Below, piece by piece: positions 35,799 through 43,170 of a DNA stretch of 64,000 bases. The notes under the pieces were generated by a model. It ran no database searches. It had not been told where the DNA came from and was given only the letters and a program-made list of their open reading frames with translations. Source of the stretch: Acidobacteriota bacterium. GTDB taxonomy: Bacteria; Acidobacteriota; Terriglobia; Bryobacterales; Bryobacteraceae. Where the stretch lies: NCBI GenBank assembly GCA_016870995.1, contig VFZU01000004.1, positions 59,613-123,612 of the forward strand. The letters are read 5' to 3'. The first letter of the stretch is position 1, and each line of letters begins with the position of its first letter. Position numbers and translations under genes: made by a program.

Positions 35799-36152
35799 CT
35801 AGCTTTCGATCTCTTTCAGGCGCGCTGCGATCAACTTCTTCACCAACGCGGCAGGGAGAGGTGCAGTGTGAGCAAACTGAATCGTCCCTTTTGCTGCCCG
35901 ATACTTCTGCAACTCTCTGCCGAGCAACTTTGTCACCCCGCCGCTAGCGGGAAAGTAGCTGCAATGATTCTTGAAAGCTCTGATGTAGGCGAGCGGCTTG
36001 CCAAGCCGGTAGGCGGGCATCCTATATGCGATGGTCTCCACCGTCCCCTTGGGCGCGGCCGCAAGGATCGTCTTGCGCATTTTTTCGAGCGTGCTCCGGG
36101 CGGGCTCTGGCACACCGGAAAGGTACTCCTCCACCGACGCCACTTTTTTCAT
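35799..36152 (-). CDS. DUF1801 (YdhG/Fra-like) protein
   Basis: A 117-residue cytoplasmic protein of the DUF1801 family. Features are VEEYLSGVPEPARSTLEKM at the N-terminus, then ETIAYRMPAYRLGKPLAYI (about 38-56) and FPASGGVTKLLG. In Bacillus, a member (Fra/YdhG) has been called an intracellular iron chaperone. For most members the function is unknown. I start at the ATG at 36152, which follows the helicase stop by 4 bp. An ATG at 36182 would overlap the helicase gene. The gap to the PilZ gene is 1 bp, so these genes form one unit. Confidence 0.72.
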   Translation of the reverse strand: MKKVASVEEYLSGVPEPARSTLEKMRKTILAAAPKGTVETIAYRMPAYRLGKPLAYIRAFKNHCSYFPASGGVTKLLGRELQKYRAAKGTIQFAHTAPLPAALVKKLIAARLKEIES

Positions 36153-36156
36153 ACAG

Positions 36157-38544
36157 CTAGAATGGCACTTCTTCGCTCGCAATCGAAGGGGTCACGCCTG
36201 CACGTAACAAACTCAAGATCGCCAGTGCCGCTTCTTTACCCTTCTCCCCCACTTCACCGACAGGCCCGACACAACTCGGGCAGCCCGCTTCGCAGCCACA
36301 CCGTGAGATCAATTCTTCAGCGCCTTCAAGCAAACGCTTCGTCTGATTAAACAGCGGCAACGACTGGCCAATGCCACCCGGGTAGGTGTCATAGAGGTAC
36401 AAATTCGGTTCCCAGGCCACGAGGCCGCCGGCGATTTCCTCTGTCAACGATGTGCCGATGTCGCGCGGATCACACATCACTAGCATTGCGGCCACTGCCC
36501 GCAGCGCATTGGCGAGGCCAGCGAGGCCGTTGGCCCTCTCCGACGGGGTGTATTGCTCAAGCTGATTGAGAAACTCGGCCGGGAAGTGCAGCCACCAGGA
36601 GGTAGTGTGCATCTCCTGCTCGGGCATTGCTAAGTTGCCCGCGCCGACGTTTTCGAGCGTGTAGAACTTTACCTTCTTAAAGCCCACGATCTGCCGGTTG
36701 ACCCGCACATCCCCATGGCAGGCCTGCGCCCGCTGGATTGGGCGTTGATCGAACTCCTCTAGGATTTTCACCTGCGTATAGTCGATAGCATCCGTGAAGT
36801 AGTCGCAATCCACCCGACGCACAAAAGCCTTTCTCTGCTCATAATCGAATTTTTCTACCTGGTACTGTCGCGCCTCATGCAGGTAAATTGCCTTCTCGTG
36901 CAACGTCACCAGCGCGACAGGGAATGAGACCTCGGCGATGATCGTGTTCCCATCCGTCACGTCGATCACCACAAAGTTGTCGCTCGTCACCGCGCGCAAG
37001 CTGATCGCGTCAGCCGGGTAGCTATCGCTGGTCCAGTGCCAGGCCTTGGCCGAATGAGTCACTAGGCCCAGCTCCTTCAAAAACTCGCACAACTCGCCGG
37101 TATCGTGAGGCCCAAATTTTTCGCCTTCCCGCACCGGCAACTCAAAGGCTGCGCACTTCAGATGGTTGATCAGAATCTCCGTGTTGTCAGGGTTGATCGT
37201 CGCCCGCTCCGGCGGCTGGCCGAAGAAATAATCAGGATGCTCGACAATGAACTGGTCGAGCGGTGCCGAGCTGGCCACCATCACGGCGAGAGAAGTATTC
37301 TGCCTGCGCCCGGCTCTGCCCGACCGTTGCCATGTGGAAGCGATCGTGCCTGGGTATCCCGCCAAAACGACGGCGTCGAGCGAGCCGATGTCGACTCCCA
37401 GTTCAAGCGCATTGGTGGCTACGACACCGCGTATCTCGCCAGAGCGCAGCTTGGCTTCGATCTCACGCCGCTCCTTGGGCAAGTAGCCACCTCGATAGCC
37501 ACGAATCATCCCGCTTGGTGTCGCCCCTTTTTCAACAGCATCCTTGAGATAAGTAACCAGGATCTCTGTGGCGAGGCGATTGTTGGCGAACACCAGTGTT
37601 TGTTGGCCCCGCTGGATCGCGTCGATCGCAATCCGCCGCGACTCGTGCAGGTAGCTCCGCCGGATCCCCAATTGGCGGTTTACCACCGGCGGGTTGTACA
37701 TTACGAAAAACTTCTCCCCCGAAGGTGCGCCATTCTGATCGACCAGCGCAAAAGGCTCGGCCGTGATGGCTTCAGCCAACTCCTTCGGGTTCGCGATGGT
37801 GGCCGAGCAGCAGATGAACTGCGGCTTTGAGCCATAGAATTCGCAGAGCCGTTTGAGCCGGCGAATGATGTTCGCCAGATGGCTACCGTAGACGCCGCGA
37901 TAGTAATGCAGCTCATCGATGATGAAGTAGCGTAGATTTTCGAATAGCTTGGCCCACTTGGTGTGGTGCGGCAAGATTCCCGAGTGCAGCATGTCGGGAT
38001 TGGTGAGCACGACGTTGGCCCTCTCGCGGATTGCCCGGCGAGCGTCTTGAGGAGTGTCGCCATCATAGGTGAAGCACTTCAGGTCAGACCCCATCTGCTC
38101 CACAGCTCCGTGTAACTCGTTCAATTGATCTTCAGCCAGCGCCTTGGTGGGGAATAAATACAACGCCCGTGCACCAGGATCTTCAAGCAATTTGTTCAGC
38201 ACCGGCAAGTTGTAGCAAAGCGTCTTGCCCGAAGCCGTCGGAGTCACGATCACTACATTGCGGCCTCCATGCACATGCTCAAACGCAGCCGCTTGATGAG
38301 AGTAAAGCTGTTTGATTCCGCGAGAGGCCAAAGCCTCGGTAATCCTGGCATCCACTGCGGCAGGGATCGGCGCATACTGACCTTCCCGCGCCGGCACATG
38401 CCGGATCGACCGCACCGGCGACTCCGGTTTGGTTGAAATCTCTTCGAAGCGCTCAACCGCCTGCATCACGGTCTCTCGCCTTGGAATCGGCAAAGCCTTG
38501 CGAGTAGTTTCGTCTTCGGGAAAGTCGAACAGCAAATTGCTCAC
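36157..38544 (-). CDS. DEAD/DEAH-box helicase with DUF1998 (MrfA/Hrq1-like)
   Basis: A superfamily 2 helicase of about 795 residues. The first RecA domain has a Walker A VTPTASGKTLCYNLP (about residue 100) and the Walker B box IIDELHYY, DELH instead of DEAH. The second RecA domain has GVVATNALELGVDIG and YPGTIASTWQRSGRAGRR. The C-terminal DUF1998 region ends with the four-cysteine cluster RCGCEAGCPSCVGP (about 755-770), typical of YprA/MrfA and Hrq1, which act in repair of mitomycin C and cross-link damage. I chose GTG at 38544 (VSNLLFDFP). The longer form would add 18 hydrophobic residues. It heads the minus-strand run down to holA. Confidence 0.87.
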   Translation of the reverse strand: MSNLLFDFPEDETTRKALPIPRRETVMQAVERFEEISTKPESPVRSIRHVPAREGQYAPIPAAVDARITEALASRGIKQLYSHQAAAFEHVHGGRNVVIVTPTASGKTLCYNLPVLNKLLEDPGARALYLFPTKALAEDQLNELHGAVEQMGSDLKCFTYDGDTPQDARRAIRERANVVLTNPDMLHSGILPHHTKWAKLFENLRYFIIDELHYYRGVYGSHLANIIRRLKRLCEFYGSKPQFICCSATIANPKELAEAITAEPFALVDQNGAPSGEKFFVMYNPPVVNRQLGIRRSYLHESRRIAIDAIQRGQQTLVFANNRLATEILVTYLKDAVEKGATPSGMIRGYRGGYLPKERREIEAKLRSGEIRGVVATNALELGVDIGSLDAVVLAGYPGTIASTWQRSGRAGRRQNTSLAVMVASSAPLDQFIVEHPDYFFGQPPERATINPDNTEILINHLKCAAFELPVREGEKFGPHDTGELCEFLKELGLVTHSAKAWHWTSDSYPADAISLRAVTSDNFVVIDVTDGNTIIAEVSFPVALVTLHEKAIYLHEARQYQVEKFDYEQRKAFVRRVDCDYFTDAIDYTQVKILEEFDQRPIQRAQACHGDVRVNRQIVGFKKVKFYTLENVGAGNLAMPEQEMHTTSWWLHFPAEFLNQLEQYTPSERANGLAGLANALRAVAAMLVMCDPRDIGTSLTEEIAGGLVAWEPNLYLYDTYPGGIGQSLPLFNQTKRLLEGAEELISRCGCEAGCPSCVGPVGEVGEKGKEAALAILSLLRAGVTPSIASEEVPF

Positions 38545-38610
38545 TCTATAGAGATACCTCTTTAGGAGAACAAAAGGCAAAATAAGCAGTGGATACAATA
38601 ATTAGTCAGG

Positions 38611-39201
38611 ATGAGTTCTCCCACGCCAGAACCGCAAATCACGCAGCTTCTGCTTGCCTGGAATGGCGGGGACCCGACGGCGATGGAGCGTCTGGCCCCG
38701 ATCGTCTACAGTGAACTCCGCCGACTGGCCCAGCGCTACCTAAGCAAGGAACGACCCGAGCACCGCTTCCAGGCCACTGAACTGGTCAATGAGGCATACC
38801 TGAAACTCATCGATTGTAAGCAAGTGCAATGGCAGGATCGCTCTCACTTCTTTGCGCTTTCCGCGCAACTGATGCGCCGTATTCTGGTGGATCTTGCGCG
38901 CTCCGGCAAGAGGCTCAAGCGTGGTGAGGGGTTGGTGGTACCGCTGGTTTTTGAGGAATGCGCCGCAGCGAGCGAAACAGACCGCTCCCTCGATTGGCTC
39001 GAACTCGATGTGGCCTTAAAGGCACTCGAAGTCCTGGATTCCCGCAAGGCGAAGGTGGTCGAACTGCGCTTCTTTGCGGGCCTGAGCATTGAGGAGACCG
39101 CCGAGGTGCTTGACGTGTCTACCGTCACAGTCCGCCGCGATTGGCAATTCGCTCGCGCCTGGCTCAGGCGAGAGCTTGCGCAGACTAAAGGTAGCTCTTG
39201 A
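38611..39201 (+). CDS. ECF-type RNA polymerase sigma factor
   Basis: A 196-residue sigma-70 family protein of the ECF-like group common in acidobacteria and planctomycetes. Region 2 (about 25-95) contains RFQATELVNEAYLKLID and RSHFFALSAQLMRRILVDLAR. Region 4 (about 130-190) has LRFFAGLSIEETAEVLDVSTVTVRRDWQFARAWL, a clear helix-turn-helix. Members of this group are often paired with Ser/Thr kinases rather than classical anti-sigma factors, but no partner gene is present here. A TACAAT box at 38594-38599 lies 11 bp before the ATG, which would give a very short leader. The 3' end overlaps the convergent oxidoreductase gene by 17 bp. Confidence 0.88.
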   Translation: MSSPTPEPQITQLLLAWNGGDPTAMERLAPIVYSELRRLAQRYLSKERPEHRFQATELVNEAYLKLIDCKQVQWQDRSHFFALSAQLMRRILVDLARSGKRLKRGEGLVVPLVFEECAAASETDRSLDWLELDVALKALEVLDSRKAKVVELRFFAGLSIEETAEVLDVSTVTVRRDWQFARAWLRRELAQTKGSS

Positions 39202-40360
39202 GATGAACAAACGGCAGGTTGCCATATTGAATCAGCACTTCTCGGCCGTCATTTTCAAGCGATAGTCGGGCCGCTTCCGTCACCAGTTCGTTGTAGCTGG
39301 AATTTGCCGGCGTAGCAATGATTCCCTGCTTTTCGATGAGAGCGAGATTGCCGCGATCTGCTTCCACCGCCTGAGCCGCCTCAACCAGCGCCTCAATCGA
39401 ACGGTACCCATAGCCCACCACACGCTCGCCGCCACCGAGGTGGTTCGGTACATACTGCAAGTAGTCTGGGCTTGGCTCGGAGTAACCACCATCGACGTAG
39501 CAATACTCAAGCCCGCGATGCGAATCGATGTGATTCAGAAAGCCGCCCGAATCGCCCTGGCTCGTCCATAACGTCATGCCTTGCGTATTCGATCCCGGGC
39601 CCTGATCCGGATAGCCCAGAGCGTTCTGCACATTTAACAACCCGCCATTCGACCATCGCACCCGCGCATCGGTCCACATCCAGGCCTCGGTGCCGTTGGG
39701 GAATTTCTCTGGCACGCCAGCGACAGATACGCTCACCGGCATCAGCCCGGTAATGAAGGCCACGAGATCCACATAGTGGCACCCGATGTACGTGAAGGCA
39801 TCGGAGTTCTTCATCGAGAACCAGTTCTGAAAGTTCGAGTGGCGGTAATACCATTTCTCGAACAGTCGGGCCGTACCCAGGCGAAATTCGCCAAAGCGGC
39901 CTTGCCGGTAACGGTCCCGCGCCATCAACGCCCGGTCGTCAAACCGCTTGTGATATTCGATTCCGACAAACAACTGCTGGTCCGCCGCGGCCTTTTCGAT
40001 CATTCTGGCGTGCTGGATGGTTTGAACCAGCGGCTTCACACAAACCACATGTTGCTGGGCGCCGAGCGCTGTCATGACGGCATCAAAGTGGATCTGATCG
40101 GGCAGCGCGATGATCGCGAGGTTGCGTTCTGCGGCGTTCTCGAGCACGTCCTTGTAAGGAGCTGTTGTCGCGATAAACGATTCATCCGGAAAAGCAGTTT
40201 TGATCCGCTCGTTGGCCGCCAAATCGTCAAGCGTCTTCTTGTTGCGCGCACAGATCGTGATGTTGCCGATCAGCCCCTTTCGTCGCAATTGATAGAGCGA
40301 CGGCAGGATCTGATCATGCACGATCATGCCGCCGCCGATGACGGTTACGTGCATTCTCAT
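39185..40360 (-). CDS. Gfo/Idh/MocA-family oxidoreductase
   Basis: An NAD(P)-dependent dehydrogenase, probably acting on a sugar or sugar acid. The N-terminal Rossmann motif is VTVIGGGMIVHDQILPSL (GxGxxx with a Met). The family lysine motif EKP appears as VCVKPLVQT (about residue 95), followed by VGIEYHKRFD with the usual His. The C-terminal domain (about 130-340) carries the beta-sheet part. Length is 391 with ATG at 40360, which overlaps the aminotransferase stop as ATGA. The pair may belong to one amino-sugar or amino-alcohol pathway, but the substrate is not evident. Confidence 0.82.
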   Translation of the reverse strand: MRMHVTVIGGGMIVHDQILPSLYQLRRKGLIGNITICARNKKTLDDLAANERIKTAFPDESFIATTAPYKDVLENAAERNLAIIALPDQIHFDAVMTALGAQQHVVCVKPLVQTIQHARMIEKAAADQQLFVGIEYHKRFDDRALMARDRYRQGRFGEFRLGTARLFEKWYYRHSNFQNWFSMKNSDAFTYIGCHYVDLVAFITGLMPVSVSVAGVPEKFPNGTEAWMWTDARVRWSNGGLLNVQNALGYPDQGPGSNTQGMTLWTSQGDSGGFLNHIDSHRGLEYCYVDGGYSEPSPDYLQYVPNHLGGGERVVGYGYRSIEALVEAAQAVEADRGNLALIEKQGIIATPANSSYNELVTEAARLSLENDGREVLIQYGNLPFVHLKSYL

Positions 40361-41730
40361 TGGGCAACGAGGGCTTCGGCGAAACACTCAGCCAGCACGG
40401 CCGTGGATTCTTCAATCGCTGCTTCGGTGATGCACAAGGGCGGGCAGATCTTTACGGTTCCGCCGCCGAAACCGACCGGGGAGAACAATAAGACCCCCTT
40501 CTCCATCATTCGGTTCACGATATGGAAGGCGAGGTCCGGGTCTGGATCCAGCGTGCCGGGCTTGATACAAGCCACACCGGCCACCAGCCCCTTGCCATCG
40601 ACGCAGCCGATCACTTCGGGATACTTTGCCTTCAGGCCACGGAGCCGCTCGAGCATCAAGTCCCCCATCTTGCGGGAGTTTTCCACCAGCCCTTCATTGA
40701 TGACGATATCGATCGACGCCAGTGCCGCTGCACAGCAAACCGGATTGCCTGTATGCGTACTCGTCATGCTGCCTGCCGGAAAGAGGTCCATCAGATCTGG
40801 CCGCCCGGCAACAAAGGCCAGCGGGAGCGAACTGGAAACACCCTTGCCCCAGGTCGTCAGGTCCGGCACGATTTCATAGTGCTCAAAGCCCCACAGCTTG
40901 CCGGTACGACCAAAGCCAGCCTGCACTTCATCGCAAGTCAGGACGATGTCATGCTGCCGCGTCCACTCATACATGCGCTTCATGTATTCCACCGGCGCAA
41001 AGCTCGCGCTACCGCCCTGGTAGGTCTCAAGGATCACCCCGGCAATCCGTGACGGATCCACGCCTTGCTTGGCCAGGCTCTCCAGAAAGAACGCAAAGCT
41101 GGTGTCAGGCGTCCGGAAGCCATCCGGAAAGGGAATCTGAACAAACCCAGGGTCGAGATTGACGATCCATTCCTTCAGCGCCGGAATGCCGCCAGCCTGC
41201 TGGCTGCCAAGAGTCCGCCCGTGGAATGCCTTTTCGTAGCTGACGATGATGTTCTTGTTCGGGCCGTGGTGCTTGAGAGCGTGAGCGCGCGACAGTTTGA
41301 TGGCGCACTCCACCGTTTCAGAGCCGGTGGTGAGCAAGAAGACTTTCTTCATCGGCTCTGGCAGCAGATCCACCAGCCGCTGCGTCAATTGGGCCCGGAT
41401 CTCGCTGGGGAAGCAGTAGTTTGTGAGCAATTTGGACTGCGCCTGCTTCACGATCGCGTCTACGATTTCTTTCCGTCCGTGGCCGGCGTTGGTGATCAGA
41501 ACGCCGCTGGACCAGTCAATCCAGCAGTTTCCCCACTTGTCGTAAACCTGAAAGCCCTCGGCATGGTCCCAAACCACAGGTGGCTGGCCTTGCATCGCAA
41601 TGGGTTCGTTCCGGTGAAGCGTGGCTATGGTCTCAAGGGAGCCTGGTGCCGGAATCGGAGTGACAATCTTGCGAAGCCCGGTCGATACAGGCGCGACGGG
41701 GCGGGGTACTGAAGAATAAGCGCGAGCCAT
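40357..41730 (-). CDS. Class III PLP-dependent aminotransferase
   Basis: A 457-residue omega-type aminotransferase (4-aminobutyrate/acetylornithine type). Visible are GVLITNAGHGRKEIVDAI, TTGSETVECAIKLSR, YEKAFHGRTLGSQQAGG with the substrate-phosphate loop, and VLTCDEVQAGFGRTGKLWGFEHY with the PLP-binding Asp. TTWGKGVSSSLPLAFVAGR has the lysine that forms the internal aldimine, and TSTHTGNPVCCAAALASI follows. The family is sure but the substrate is not: beta-alanine, GABA, 2,4-diaminobutyrate or amino sugar acids are possible. It is co-transcribed with the Gfo/Idh/MocA gene (4-bp ATGA overlap). Confidence 0.87.
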   Translation of the reverse strand: MARAYSSVPRPVAPVSTGLRKIVTPIPAPGSLETIATLHRNEPIAMQGQPPVVWDHAEGFQVYDKWGNCWIDWSSGVLITNAGHGRKEIVDAIVKQAQSKLLTNYCFPSEIRAQLTQRLVDLLPEPMKKVFLLTTGSETVECAIKLSRAHALKHHGPNKNIIVSYEKAFHGRTLGSQQAGGIPALKEWIVNLDPGFVQIPFPDGFRTPDTSFAFFLESLAKQGVDPSRIAGVILETYQGGSASFAPVEYMKRMYEWTRQHDIVLTCDEVQAGFGRTGKLWGFEHYEIVPDLTTWGKGVSSSLPLAFVAGRPDLMDLFPAGSMTSTHTGNPVCCAAALASIDIVINEGLVENSRKMGDLMLERLRGLKAKYPEVIGCVDGKGLVAGVACIKPGTLDPDPDLAFHIVNRMMEKGVLLFSPVGFGGGTVKICPPLCITEAAIEESTAVLAECFAEALVAQ

Positions 41731-41757
41731 TCCTTTGAGATTATCAAGCTTGGCCGC

Positions 41758-42309
41758 TCAGTTGCTCAGCAAAAACAAAGCCAGCCCGGCACCGGCAGCC
41801 GCCAGGCCCGTACCCAGCCACATCACTCGCAGCAAGCGGTTCACTTCGATCTGTGCCTGTAAATGCGAGCTCTCCATTTCGAGCACCTGGCCGGCCGATT
41901 CACTCTCCCGCTTGCTCTCCCAATGCTTGAACGTGTTCTCGATGGTCGCCAGTTGCCGCTCTTCACTGGCATGCATTTGCTGCTGCAGCTCTTCGAAGGC
42001 TGCCGTCATCGATTGCGCCAGGGGTTCCAATGACTCCTGCCGCGAATAGGTATCTTCCGCGATCCGGTCGTGCAGCAACTCAAGTAACTCGCTGATCCGC
42101 TGGTACATTTCTGCCATCCGCAGGCTGTGTGATTGCGAGGCTTCAAACTGGCGCGTTTTCGCTTCAGCAATCCCCTCCACCTGTTCGACAACAGATTTTG
42201 AGCTTGGTTCCGCGTGTGTCTGCATCAAAGCAGGCAAAGAATGACCCATTTCGGTCGCCGGAATCGCGGCCGGAGTTGGGGCTTCGATATGAATTTGCGT
42301 ACTTTCCAT
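41758..42309 (-). CDS. Coiled-coil protein with C-terminal membrane anchor
   Basis: I do not recognise this protein. It has 183 residues: a Pro/Thr/Ala-rich N-terminus (1-45), a long helical section of coiled-coil character (about 45-155: SLRMAEMYQRISELLELLHDRIAE, here given in parts as SLRMAEMYQRISEL and LELLHDRIAE, then EELQQQMHASEERQ), and a single C-terminal TM helix (VMWLGTGLAAAGAGLALFLL). It is likely tail-anchored in the inner membrane with the coiled coil in the cytoplasm, a layout seen in some chemoreceptor- or flagella-associated and partner-tethering proteins. The ATG at 42309 is preferred. A GTG at 42324 is too close to the only AAGGGG ribosome site. It lies 27 bp upstream of the aminotransferase gene. 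Confidence 0.6.
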   Translation of the reverse strand: MESTQIHIEAPTPAAIPATEMGHSLPALMQTHAEPSSKSVVEQVEGIAEAKTRQFEASQSHSLRMAEMYQRISELLELLHDRIAEDTYSRQESLEPLAQSMTAAFEELQQQMHASEERQLATIENTFKHWESKRESESAGQVLEMESSHLQAQIEVNRLLRVMWLGTGLAAAGAGLALFLLSN

Positions 42310-42433
42310 CAAAGAGACACTCACCCCTTGGCTACTTATCGGCAGCAGCTCTGGAATTCAGAAAATTGTCACAATTCTCCATCAAGTCCTTCAATCCAAA
42401 GCGAAAAAAAGTTGCATGAAGATAACTGAATGC

Positions 42434-42462
42434 TTGTTAGTGGAAATATTTGGTGCTATCCT
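42434..42462 (+). promoter_or_regulatory. Candidate promoter of the RRM gene
   Basis: TTGTTA (42434-42439), a 17-bp spacer and TATCCT (42457-42462), preceded by TG at the extended -10 position. The match is 4 of 6 in each box plus the TG. The leader would be about 65 bases. An imperfect palindrome GAAAATTGT/ACAATTCTC lies upstream at 42361-42378. Confidence 0.35.
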
Positions 42463-42533
42463 TAATGCTGCCTGACGACTGCAATTTCTCACCAACCTTC
42501 GTCAGATCCCCTGTTAGCGAGACGCTCCACCGA

Positions 42534-43091
42534 ATGAGTTTTACCGTTTTTCTTGGCAATTTACCCACCTGGGTTACGGCCGATGACATCCAGTTATGGT
42601 TGAATGCCGAAGCTCTGGTTGCCGATTCCATCAAAGTAATCCGCAATCCCGAGACCCAGGAGTCCAAAGGCTTTGCCTTCATCGAAGCGCCCAATGCGGA
42701 AGAGATGCAGGCAATCATTCGTAGGTTTGACCGTGCGCCGCTCGAAGACAAGTTGCTTCGTGCTAATCCAGCACAACCCCCTAAAGGCAAAGGTGCCGCC
42801 CCGATGGGCCGGTCTGAAGACCGTCGTCCCGGCATGGGAGGTGACCGTCGTCCCGGCATGGGAGGTGACCGTCGTCCCGGCATGGGAGGCGACCGTCGTC
42901 GCGATGGCGCTCCTGCCGGAGCCCGTCCCGCCGGAGATCGCCCGGCTGGCGACCGTCCGGCTGGCGACCGTCCCCCGATGGGAGACCGTTCTGCCGCTGC
43001 CTCTGCTGGCAATCGTGATCGTGGTGCCAAGCGCCGCGGCAAGCCCAGCGGAACCTCCGCTTTTGCTGAAGAGCTCGCAAAAGCTCTCTAG
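42534..43091 (+). CDS. RRM-type RNA-binding protein with Arg/Gly-rich tail
   Basis: Residues 1-82 form an RNA-recognition motif. RNP-2 is VFLGNLP (residues 5-11), RNP-1 is KGFAFIEA (residues 44-51), and the two-helix/four-strand pattern is complete. The tail (about 90-185) is basic and disordered, with three exact DRRPGMGG units, then GDRPA repeats and a Lys/Arg-rich end. Bacterial single-RRM proteins with Gly-rich tails are best known from cyanobacteria (Rbp proteins), where they bind RNA and are often cold-induced. A similar role in RNA handling is likely but unproven. The ATG at 42534 is chosen because the RRM starts there. Confidence 0.85.
   Translation: MSFTVFLGNLPTWVTADDIQLWLNAEALVADSIKVIRNPETQESKGFAFIEAPNAEEMQAIIRRFDRAPLEDKLLRANPAQPPKGKGAAPMGRSEDRRPGMGGDRRPGMGGDRRPGMGGDRRRDGAPAGARPAGDRPAGDRPAGDRPPMGDRSAAASAGNRDRGAKRRGKPSGTSAFAEELAKAL
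42819..42890 (+). repeat. Three tandem 24-bp repeats inside the RRM gene
   Basis: The unit begins GACCGTCGTCCCGGCATG, is 24 bp long and encodes DRRPGMGG. It occurs three times in a row (42819, 42843, 42867), with only the last base of the third unit differing. Two 15-bp GDRPA units follow near 42945-42975. The near-identity at the DNA level suggests recent expansion by slippage. Confidence 0.9.
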
Positions 43092-43121
43092 CTCGCCCGC
43101 TCACCTCTCGTAACAGACCGC

Positions 43122-43149
43122 TTAACAATTCCAAACCCGGTGCTAGAAT
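43122..43149 (+). promoter_or_regulatory. Extended -10 promoter embedded in a terminator hairpin
   Basis: TTAACA at 43122-43127 (5 of 6), a 16-bp spacer, and TAGAAT at 43144-43149 (5 of 6), with TG at 43141-43142 as extended -10. The -10 box occupies the loop of the terminator stem at 43131-43165, and the spacer is its left arm. Transcription would start near 43156, in the right arm, about 15 bases before the ATG of the PIN/TRAM gene. Confidence 0.55.
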
Positions 43150-43170
43150 GAGGCACCGGGTTTGGCTTTT
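43131..43170 (+). terminator. Strong rho-independent terminator between RRM and PIN/TRAM genes
   Basis: CCAAACCCGGTGC (43131-43143) and GCACCGGGTTTGG (43153-43165) are perfect 13-bp arms around a 9-base loop, followed by CTTTT directly before the ATG at 43171. It would end transcripts from the RRM gene 40-75 bases after its stop. Confidence 0.8.

Noticed and set aside
42361..42378. Palindrome GAAAATTGT/ACAATTCTC as a defined operator
   Set aside because: Imperfect and isolated, with no second copy seen in the window.
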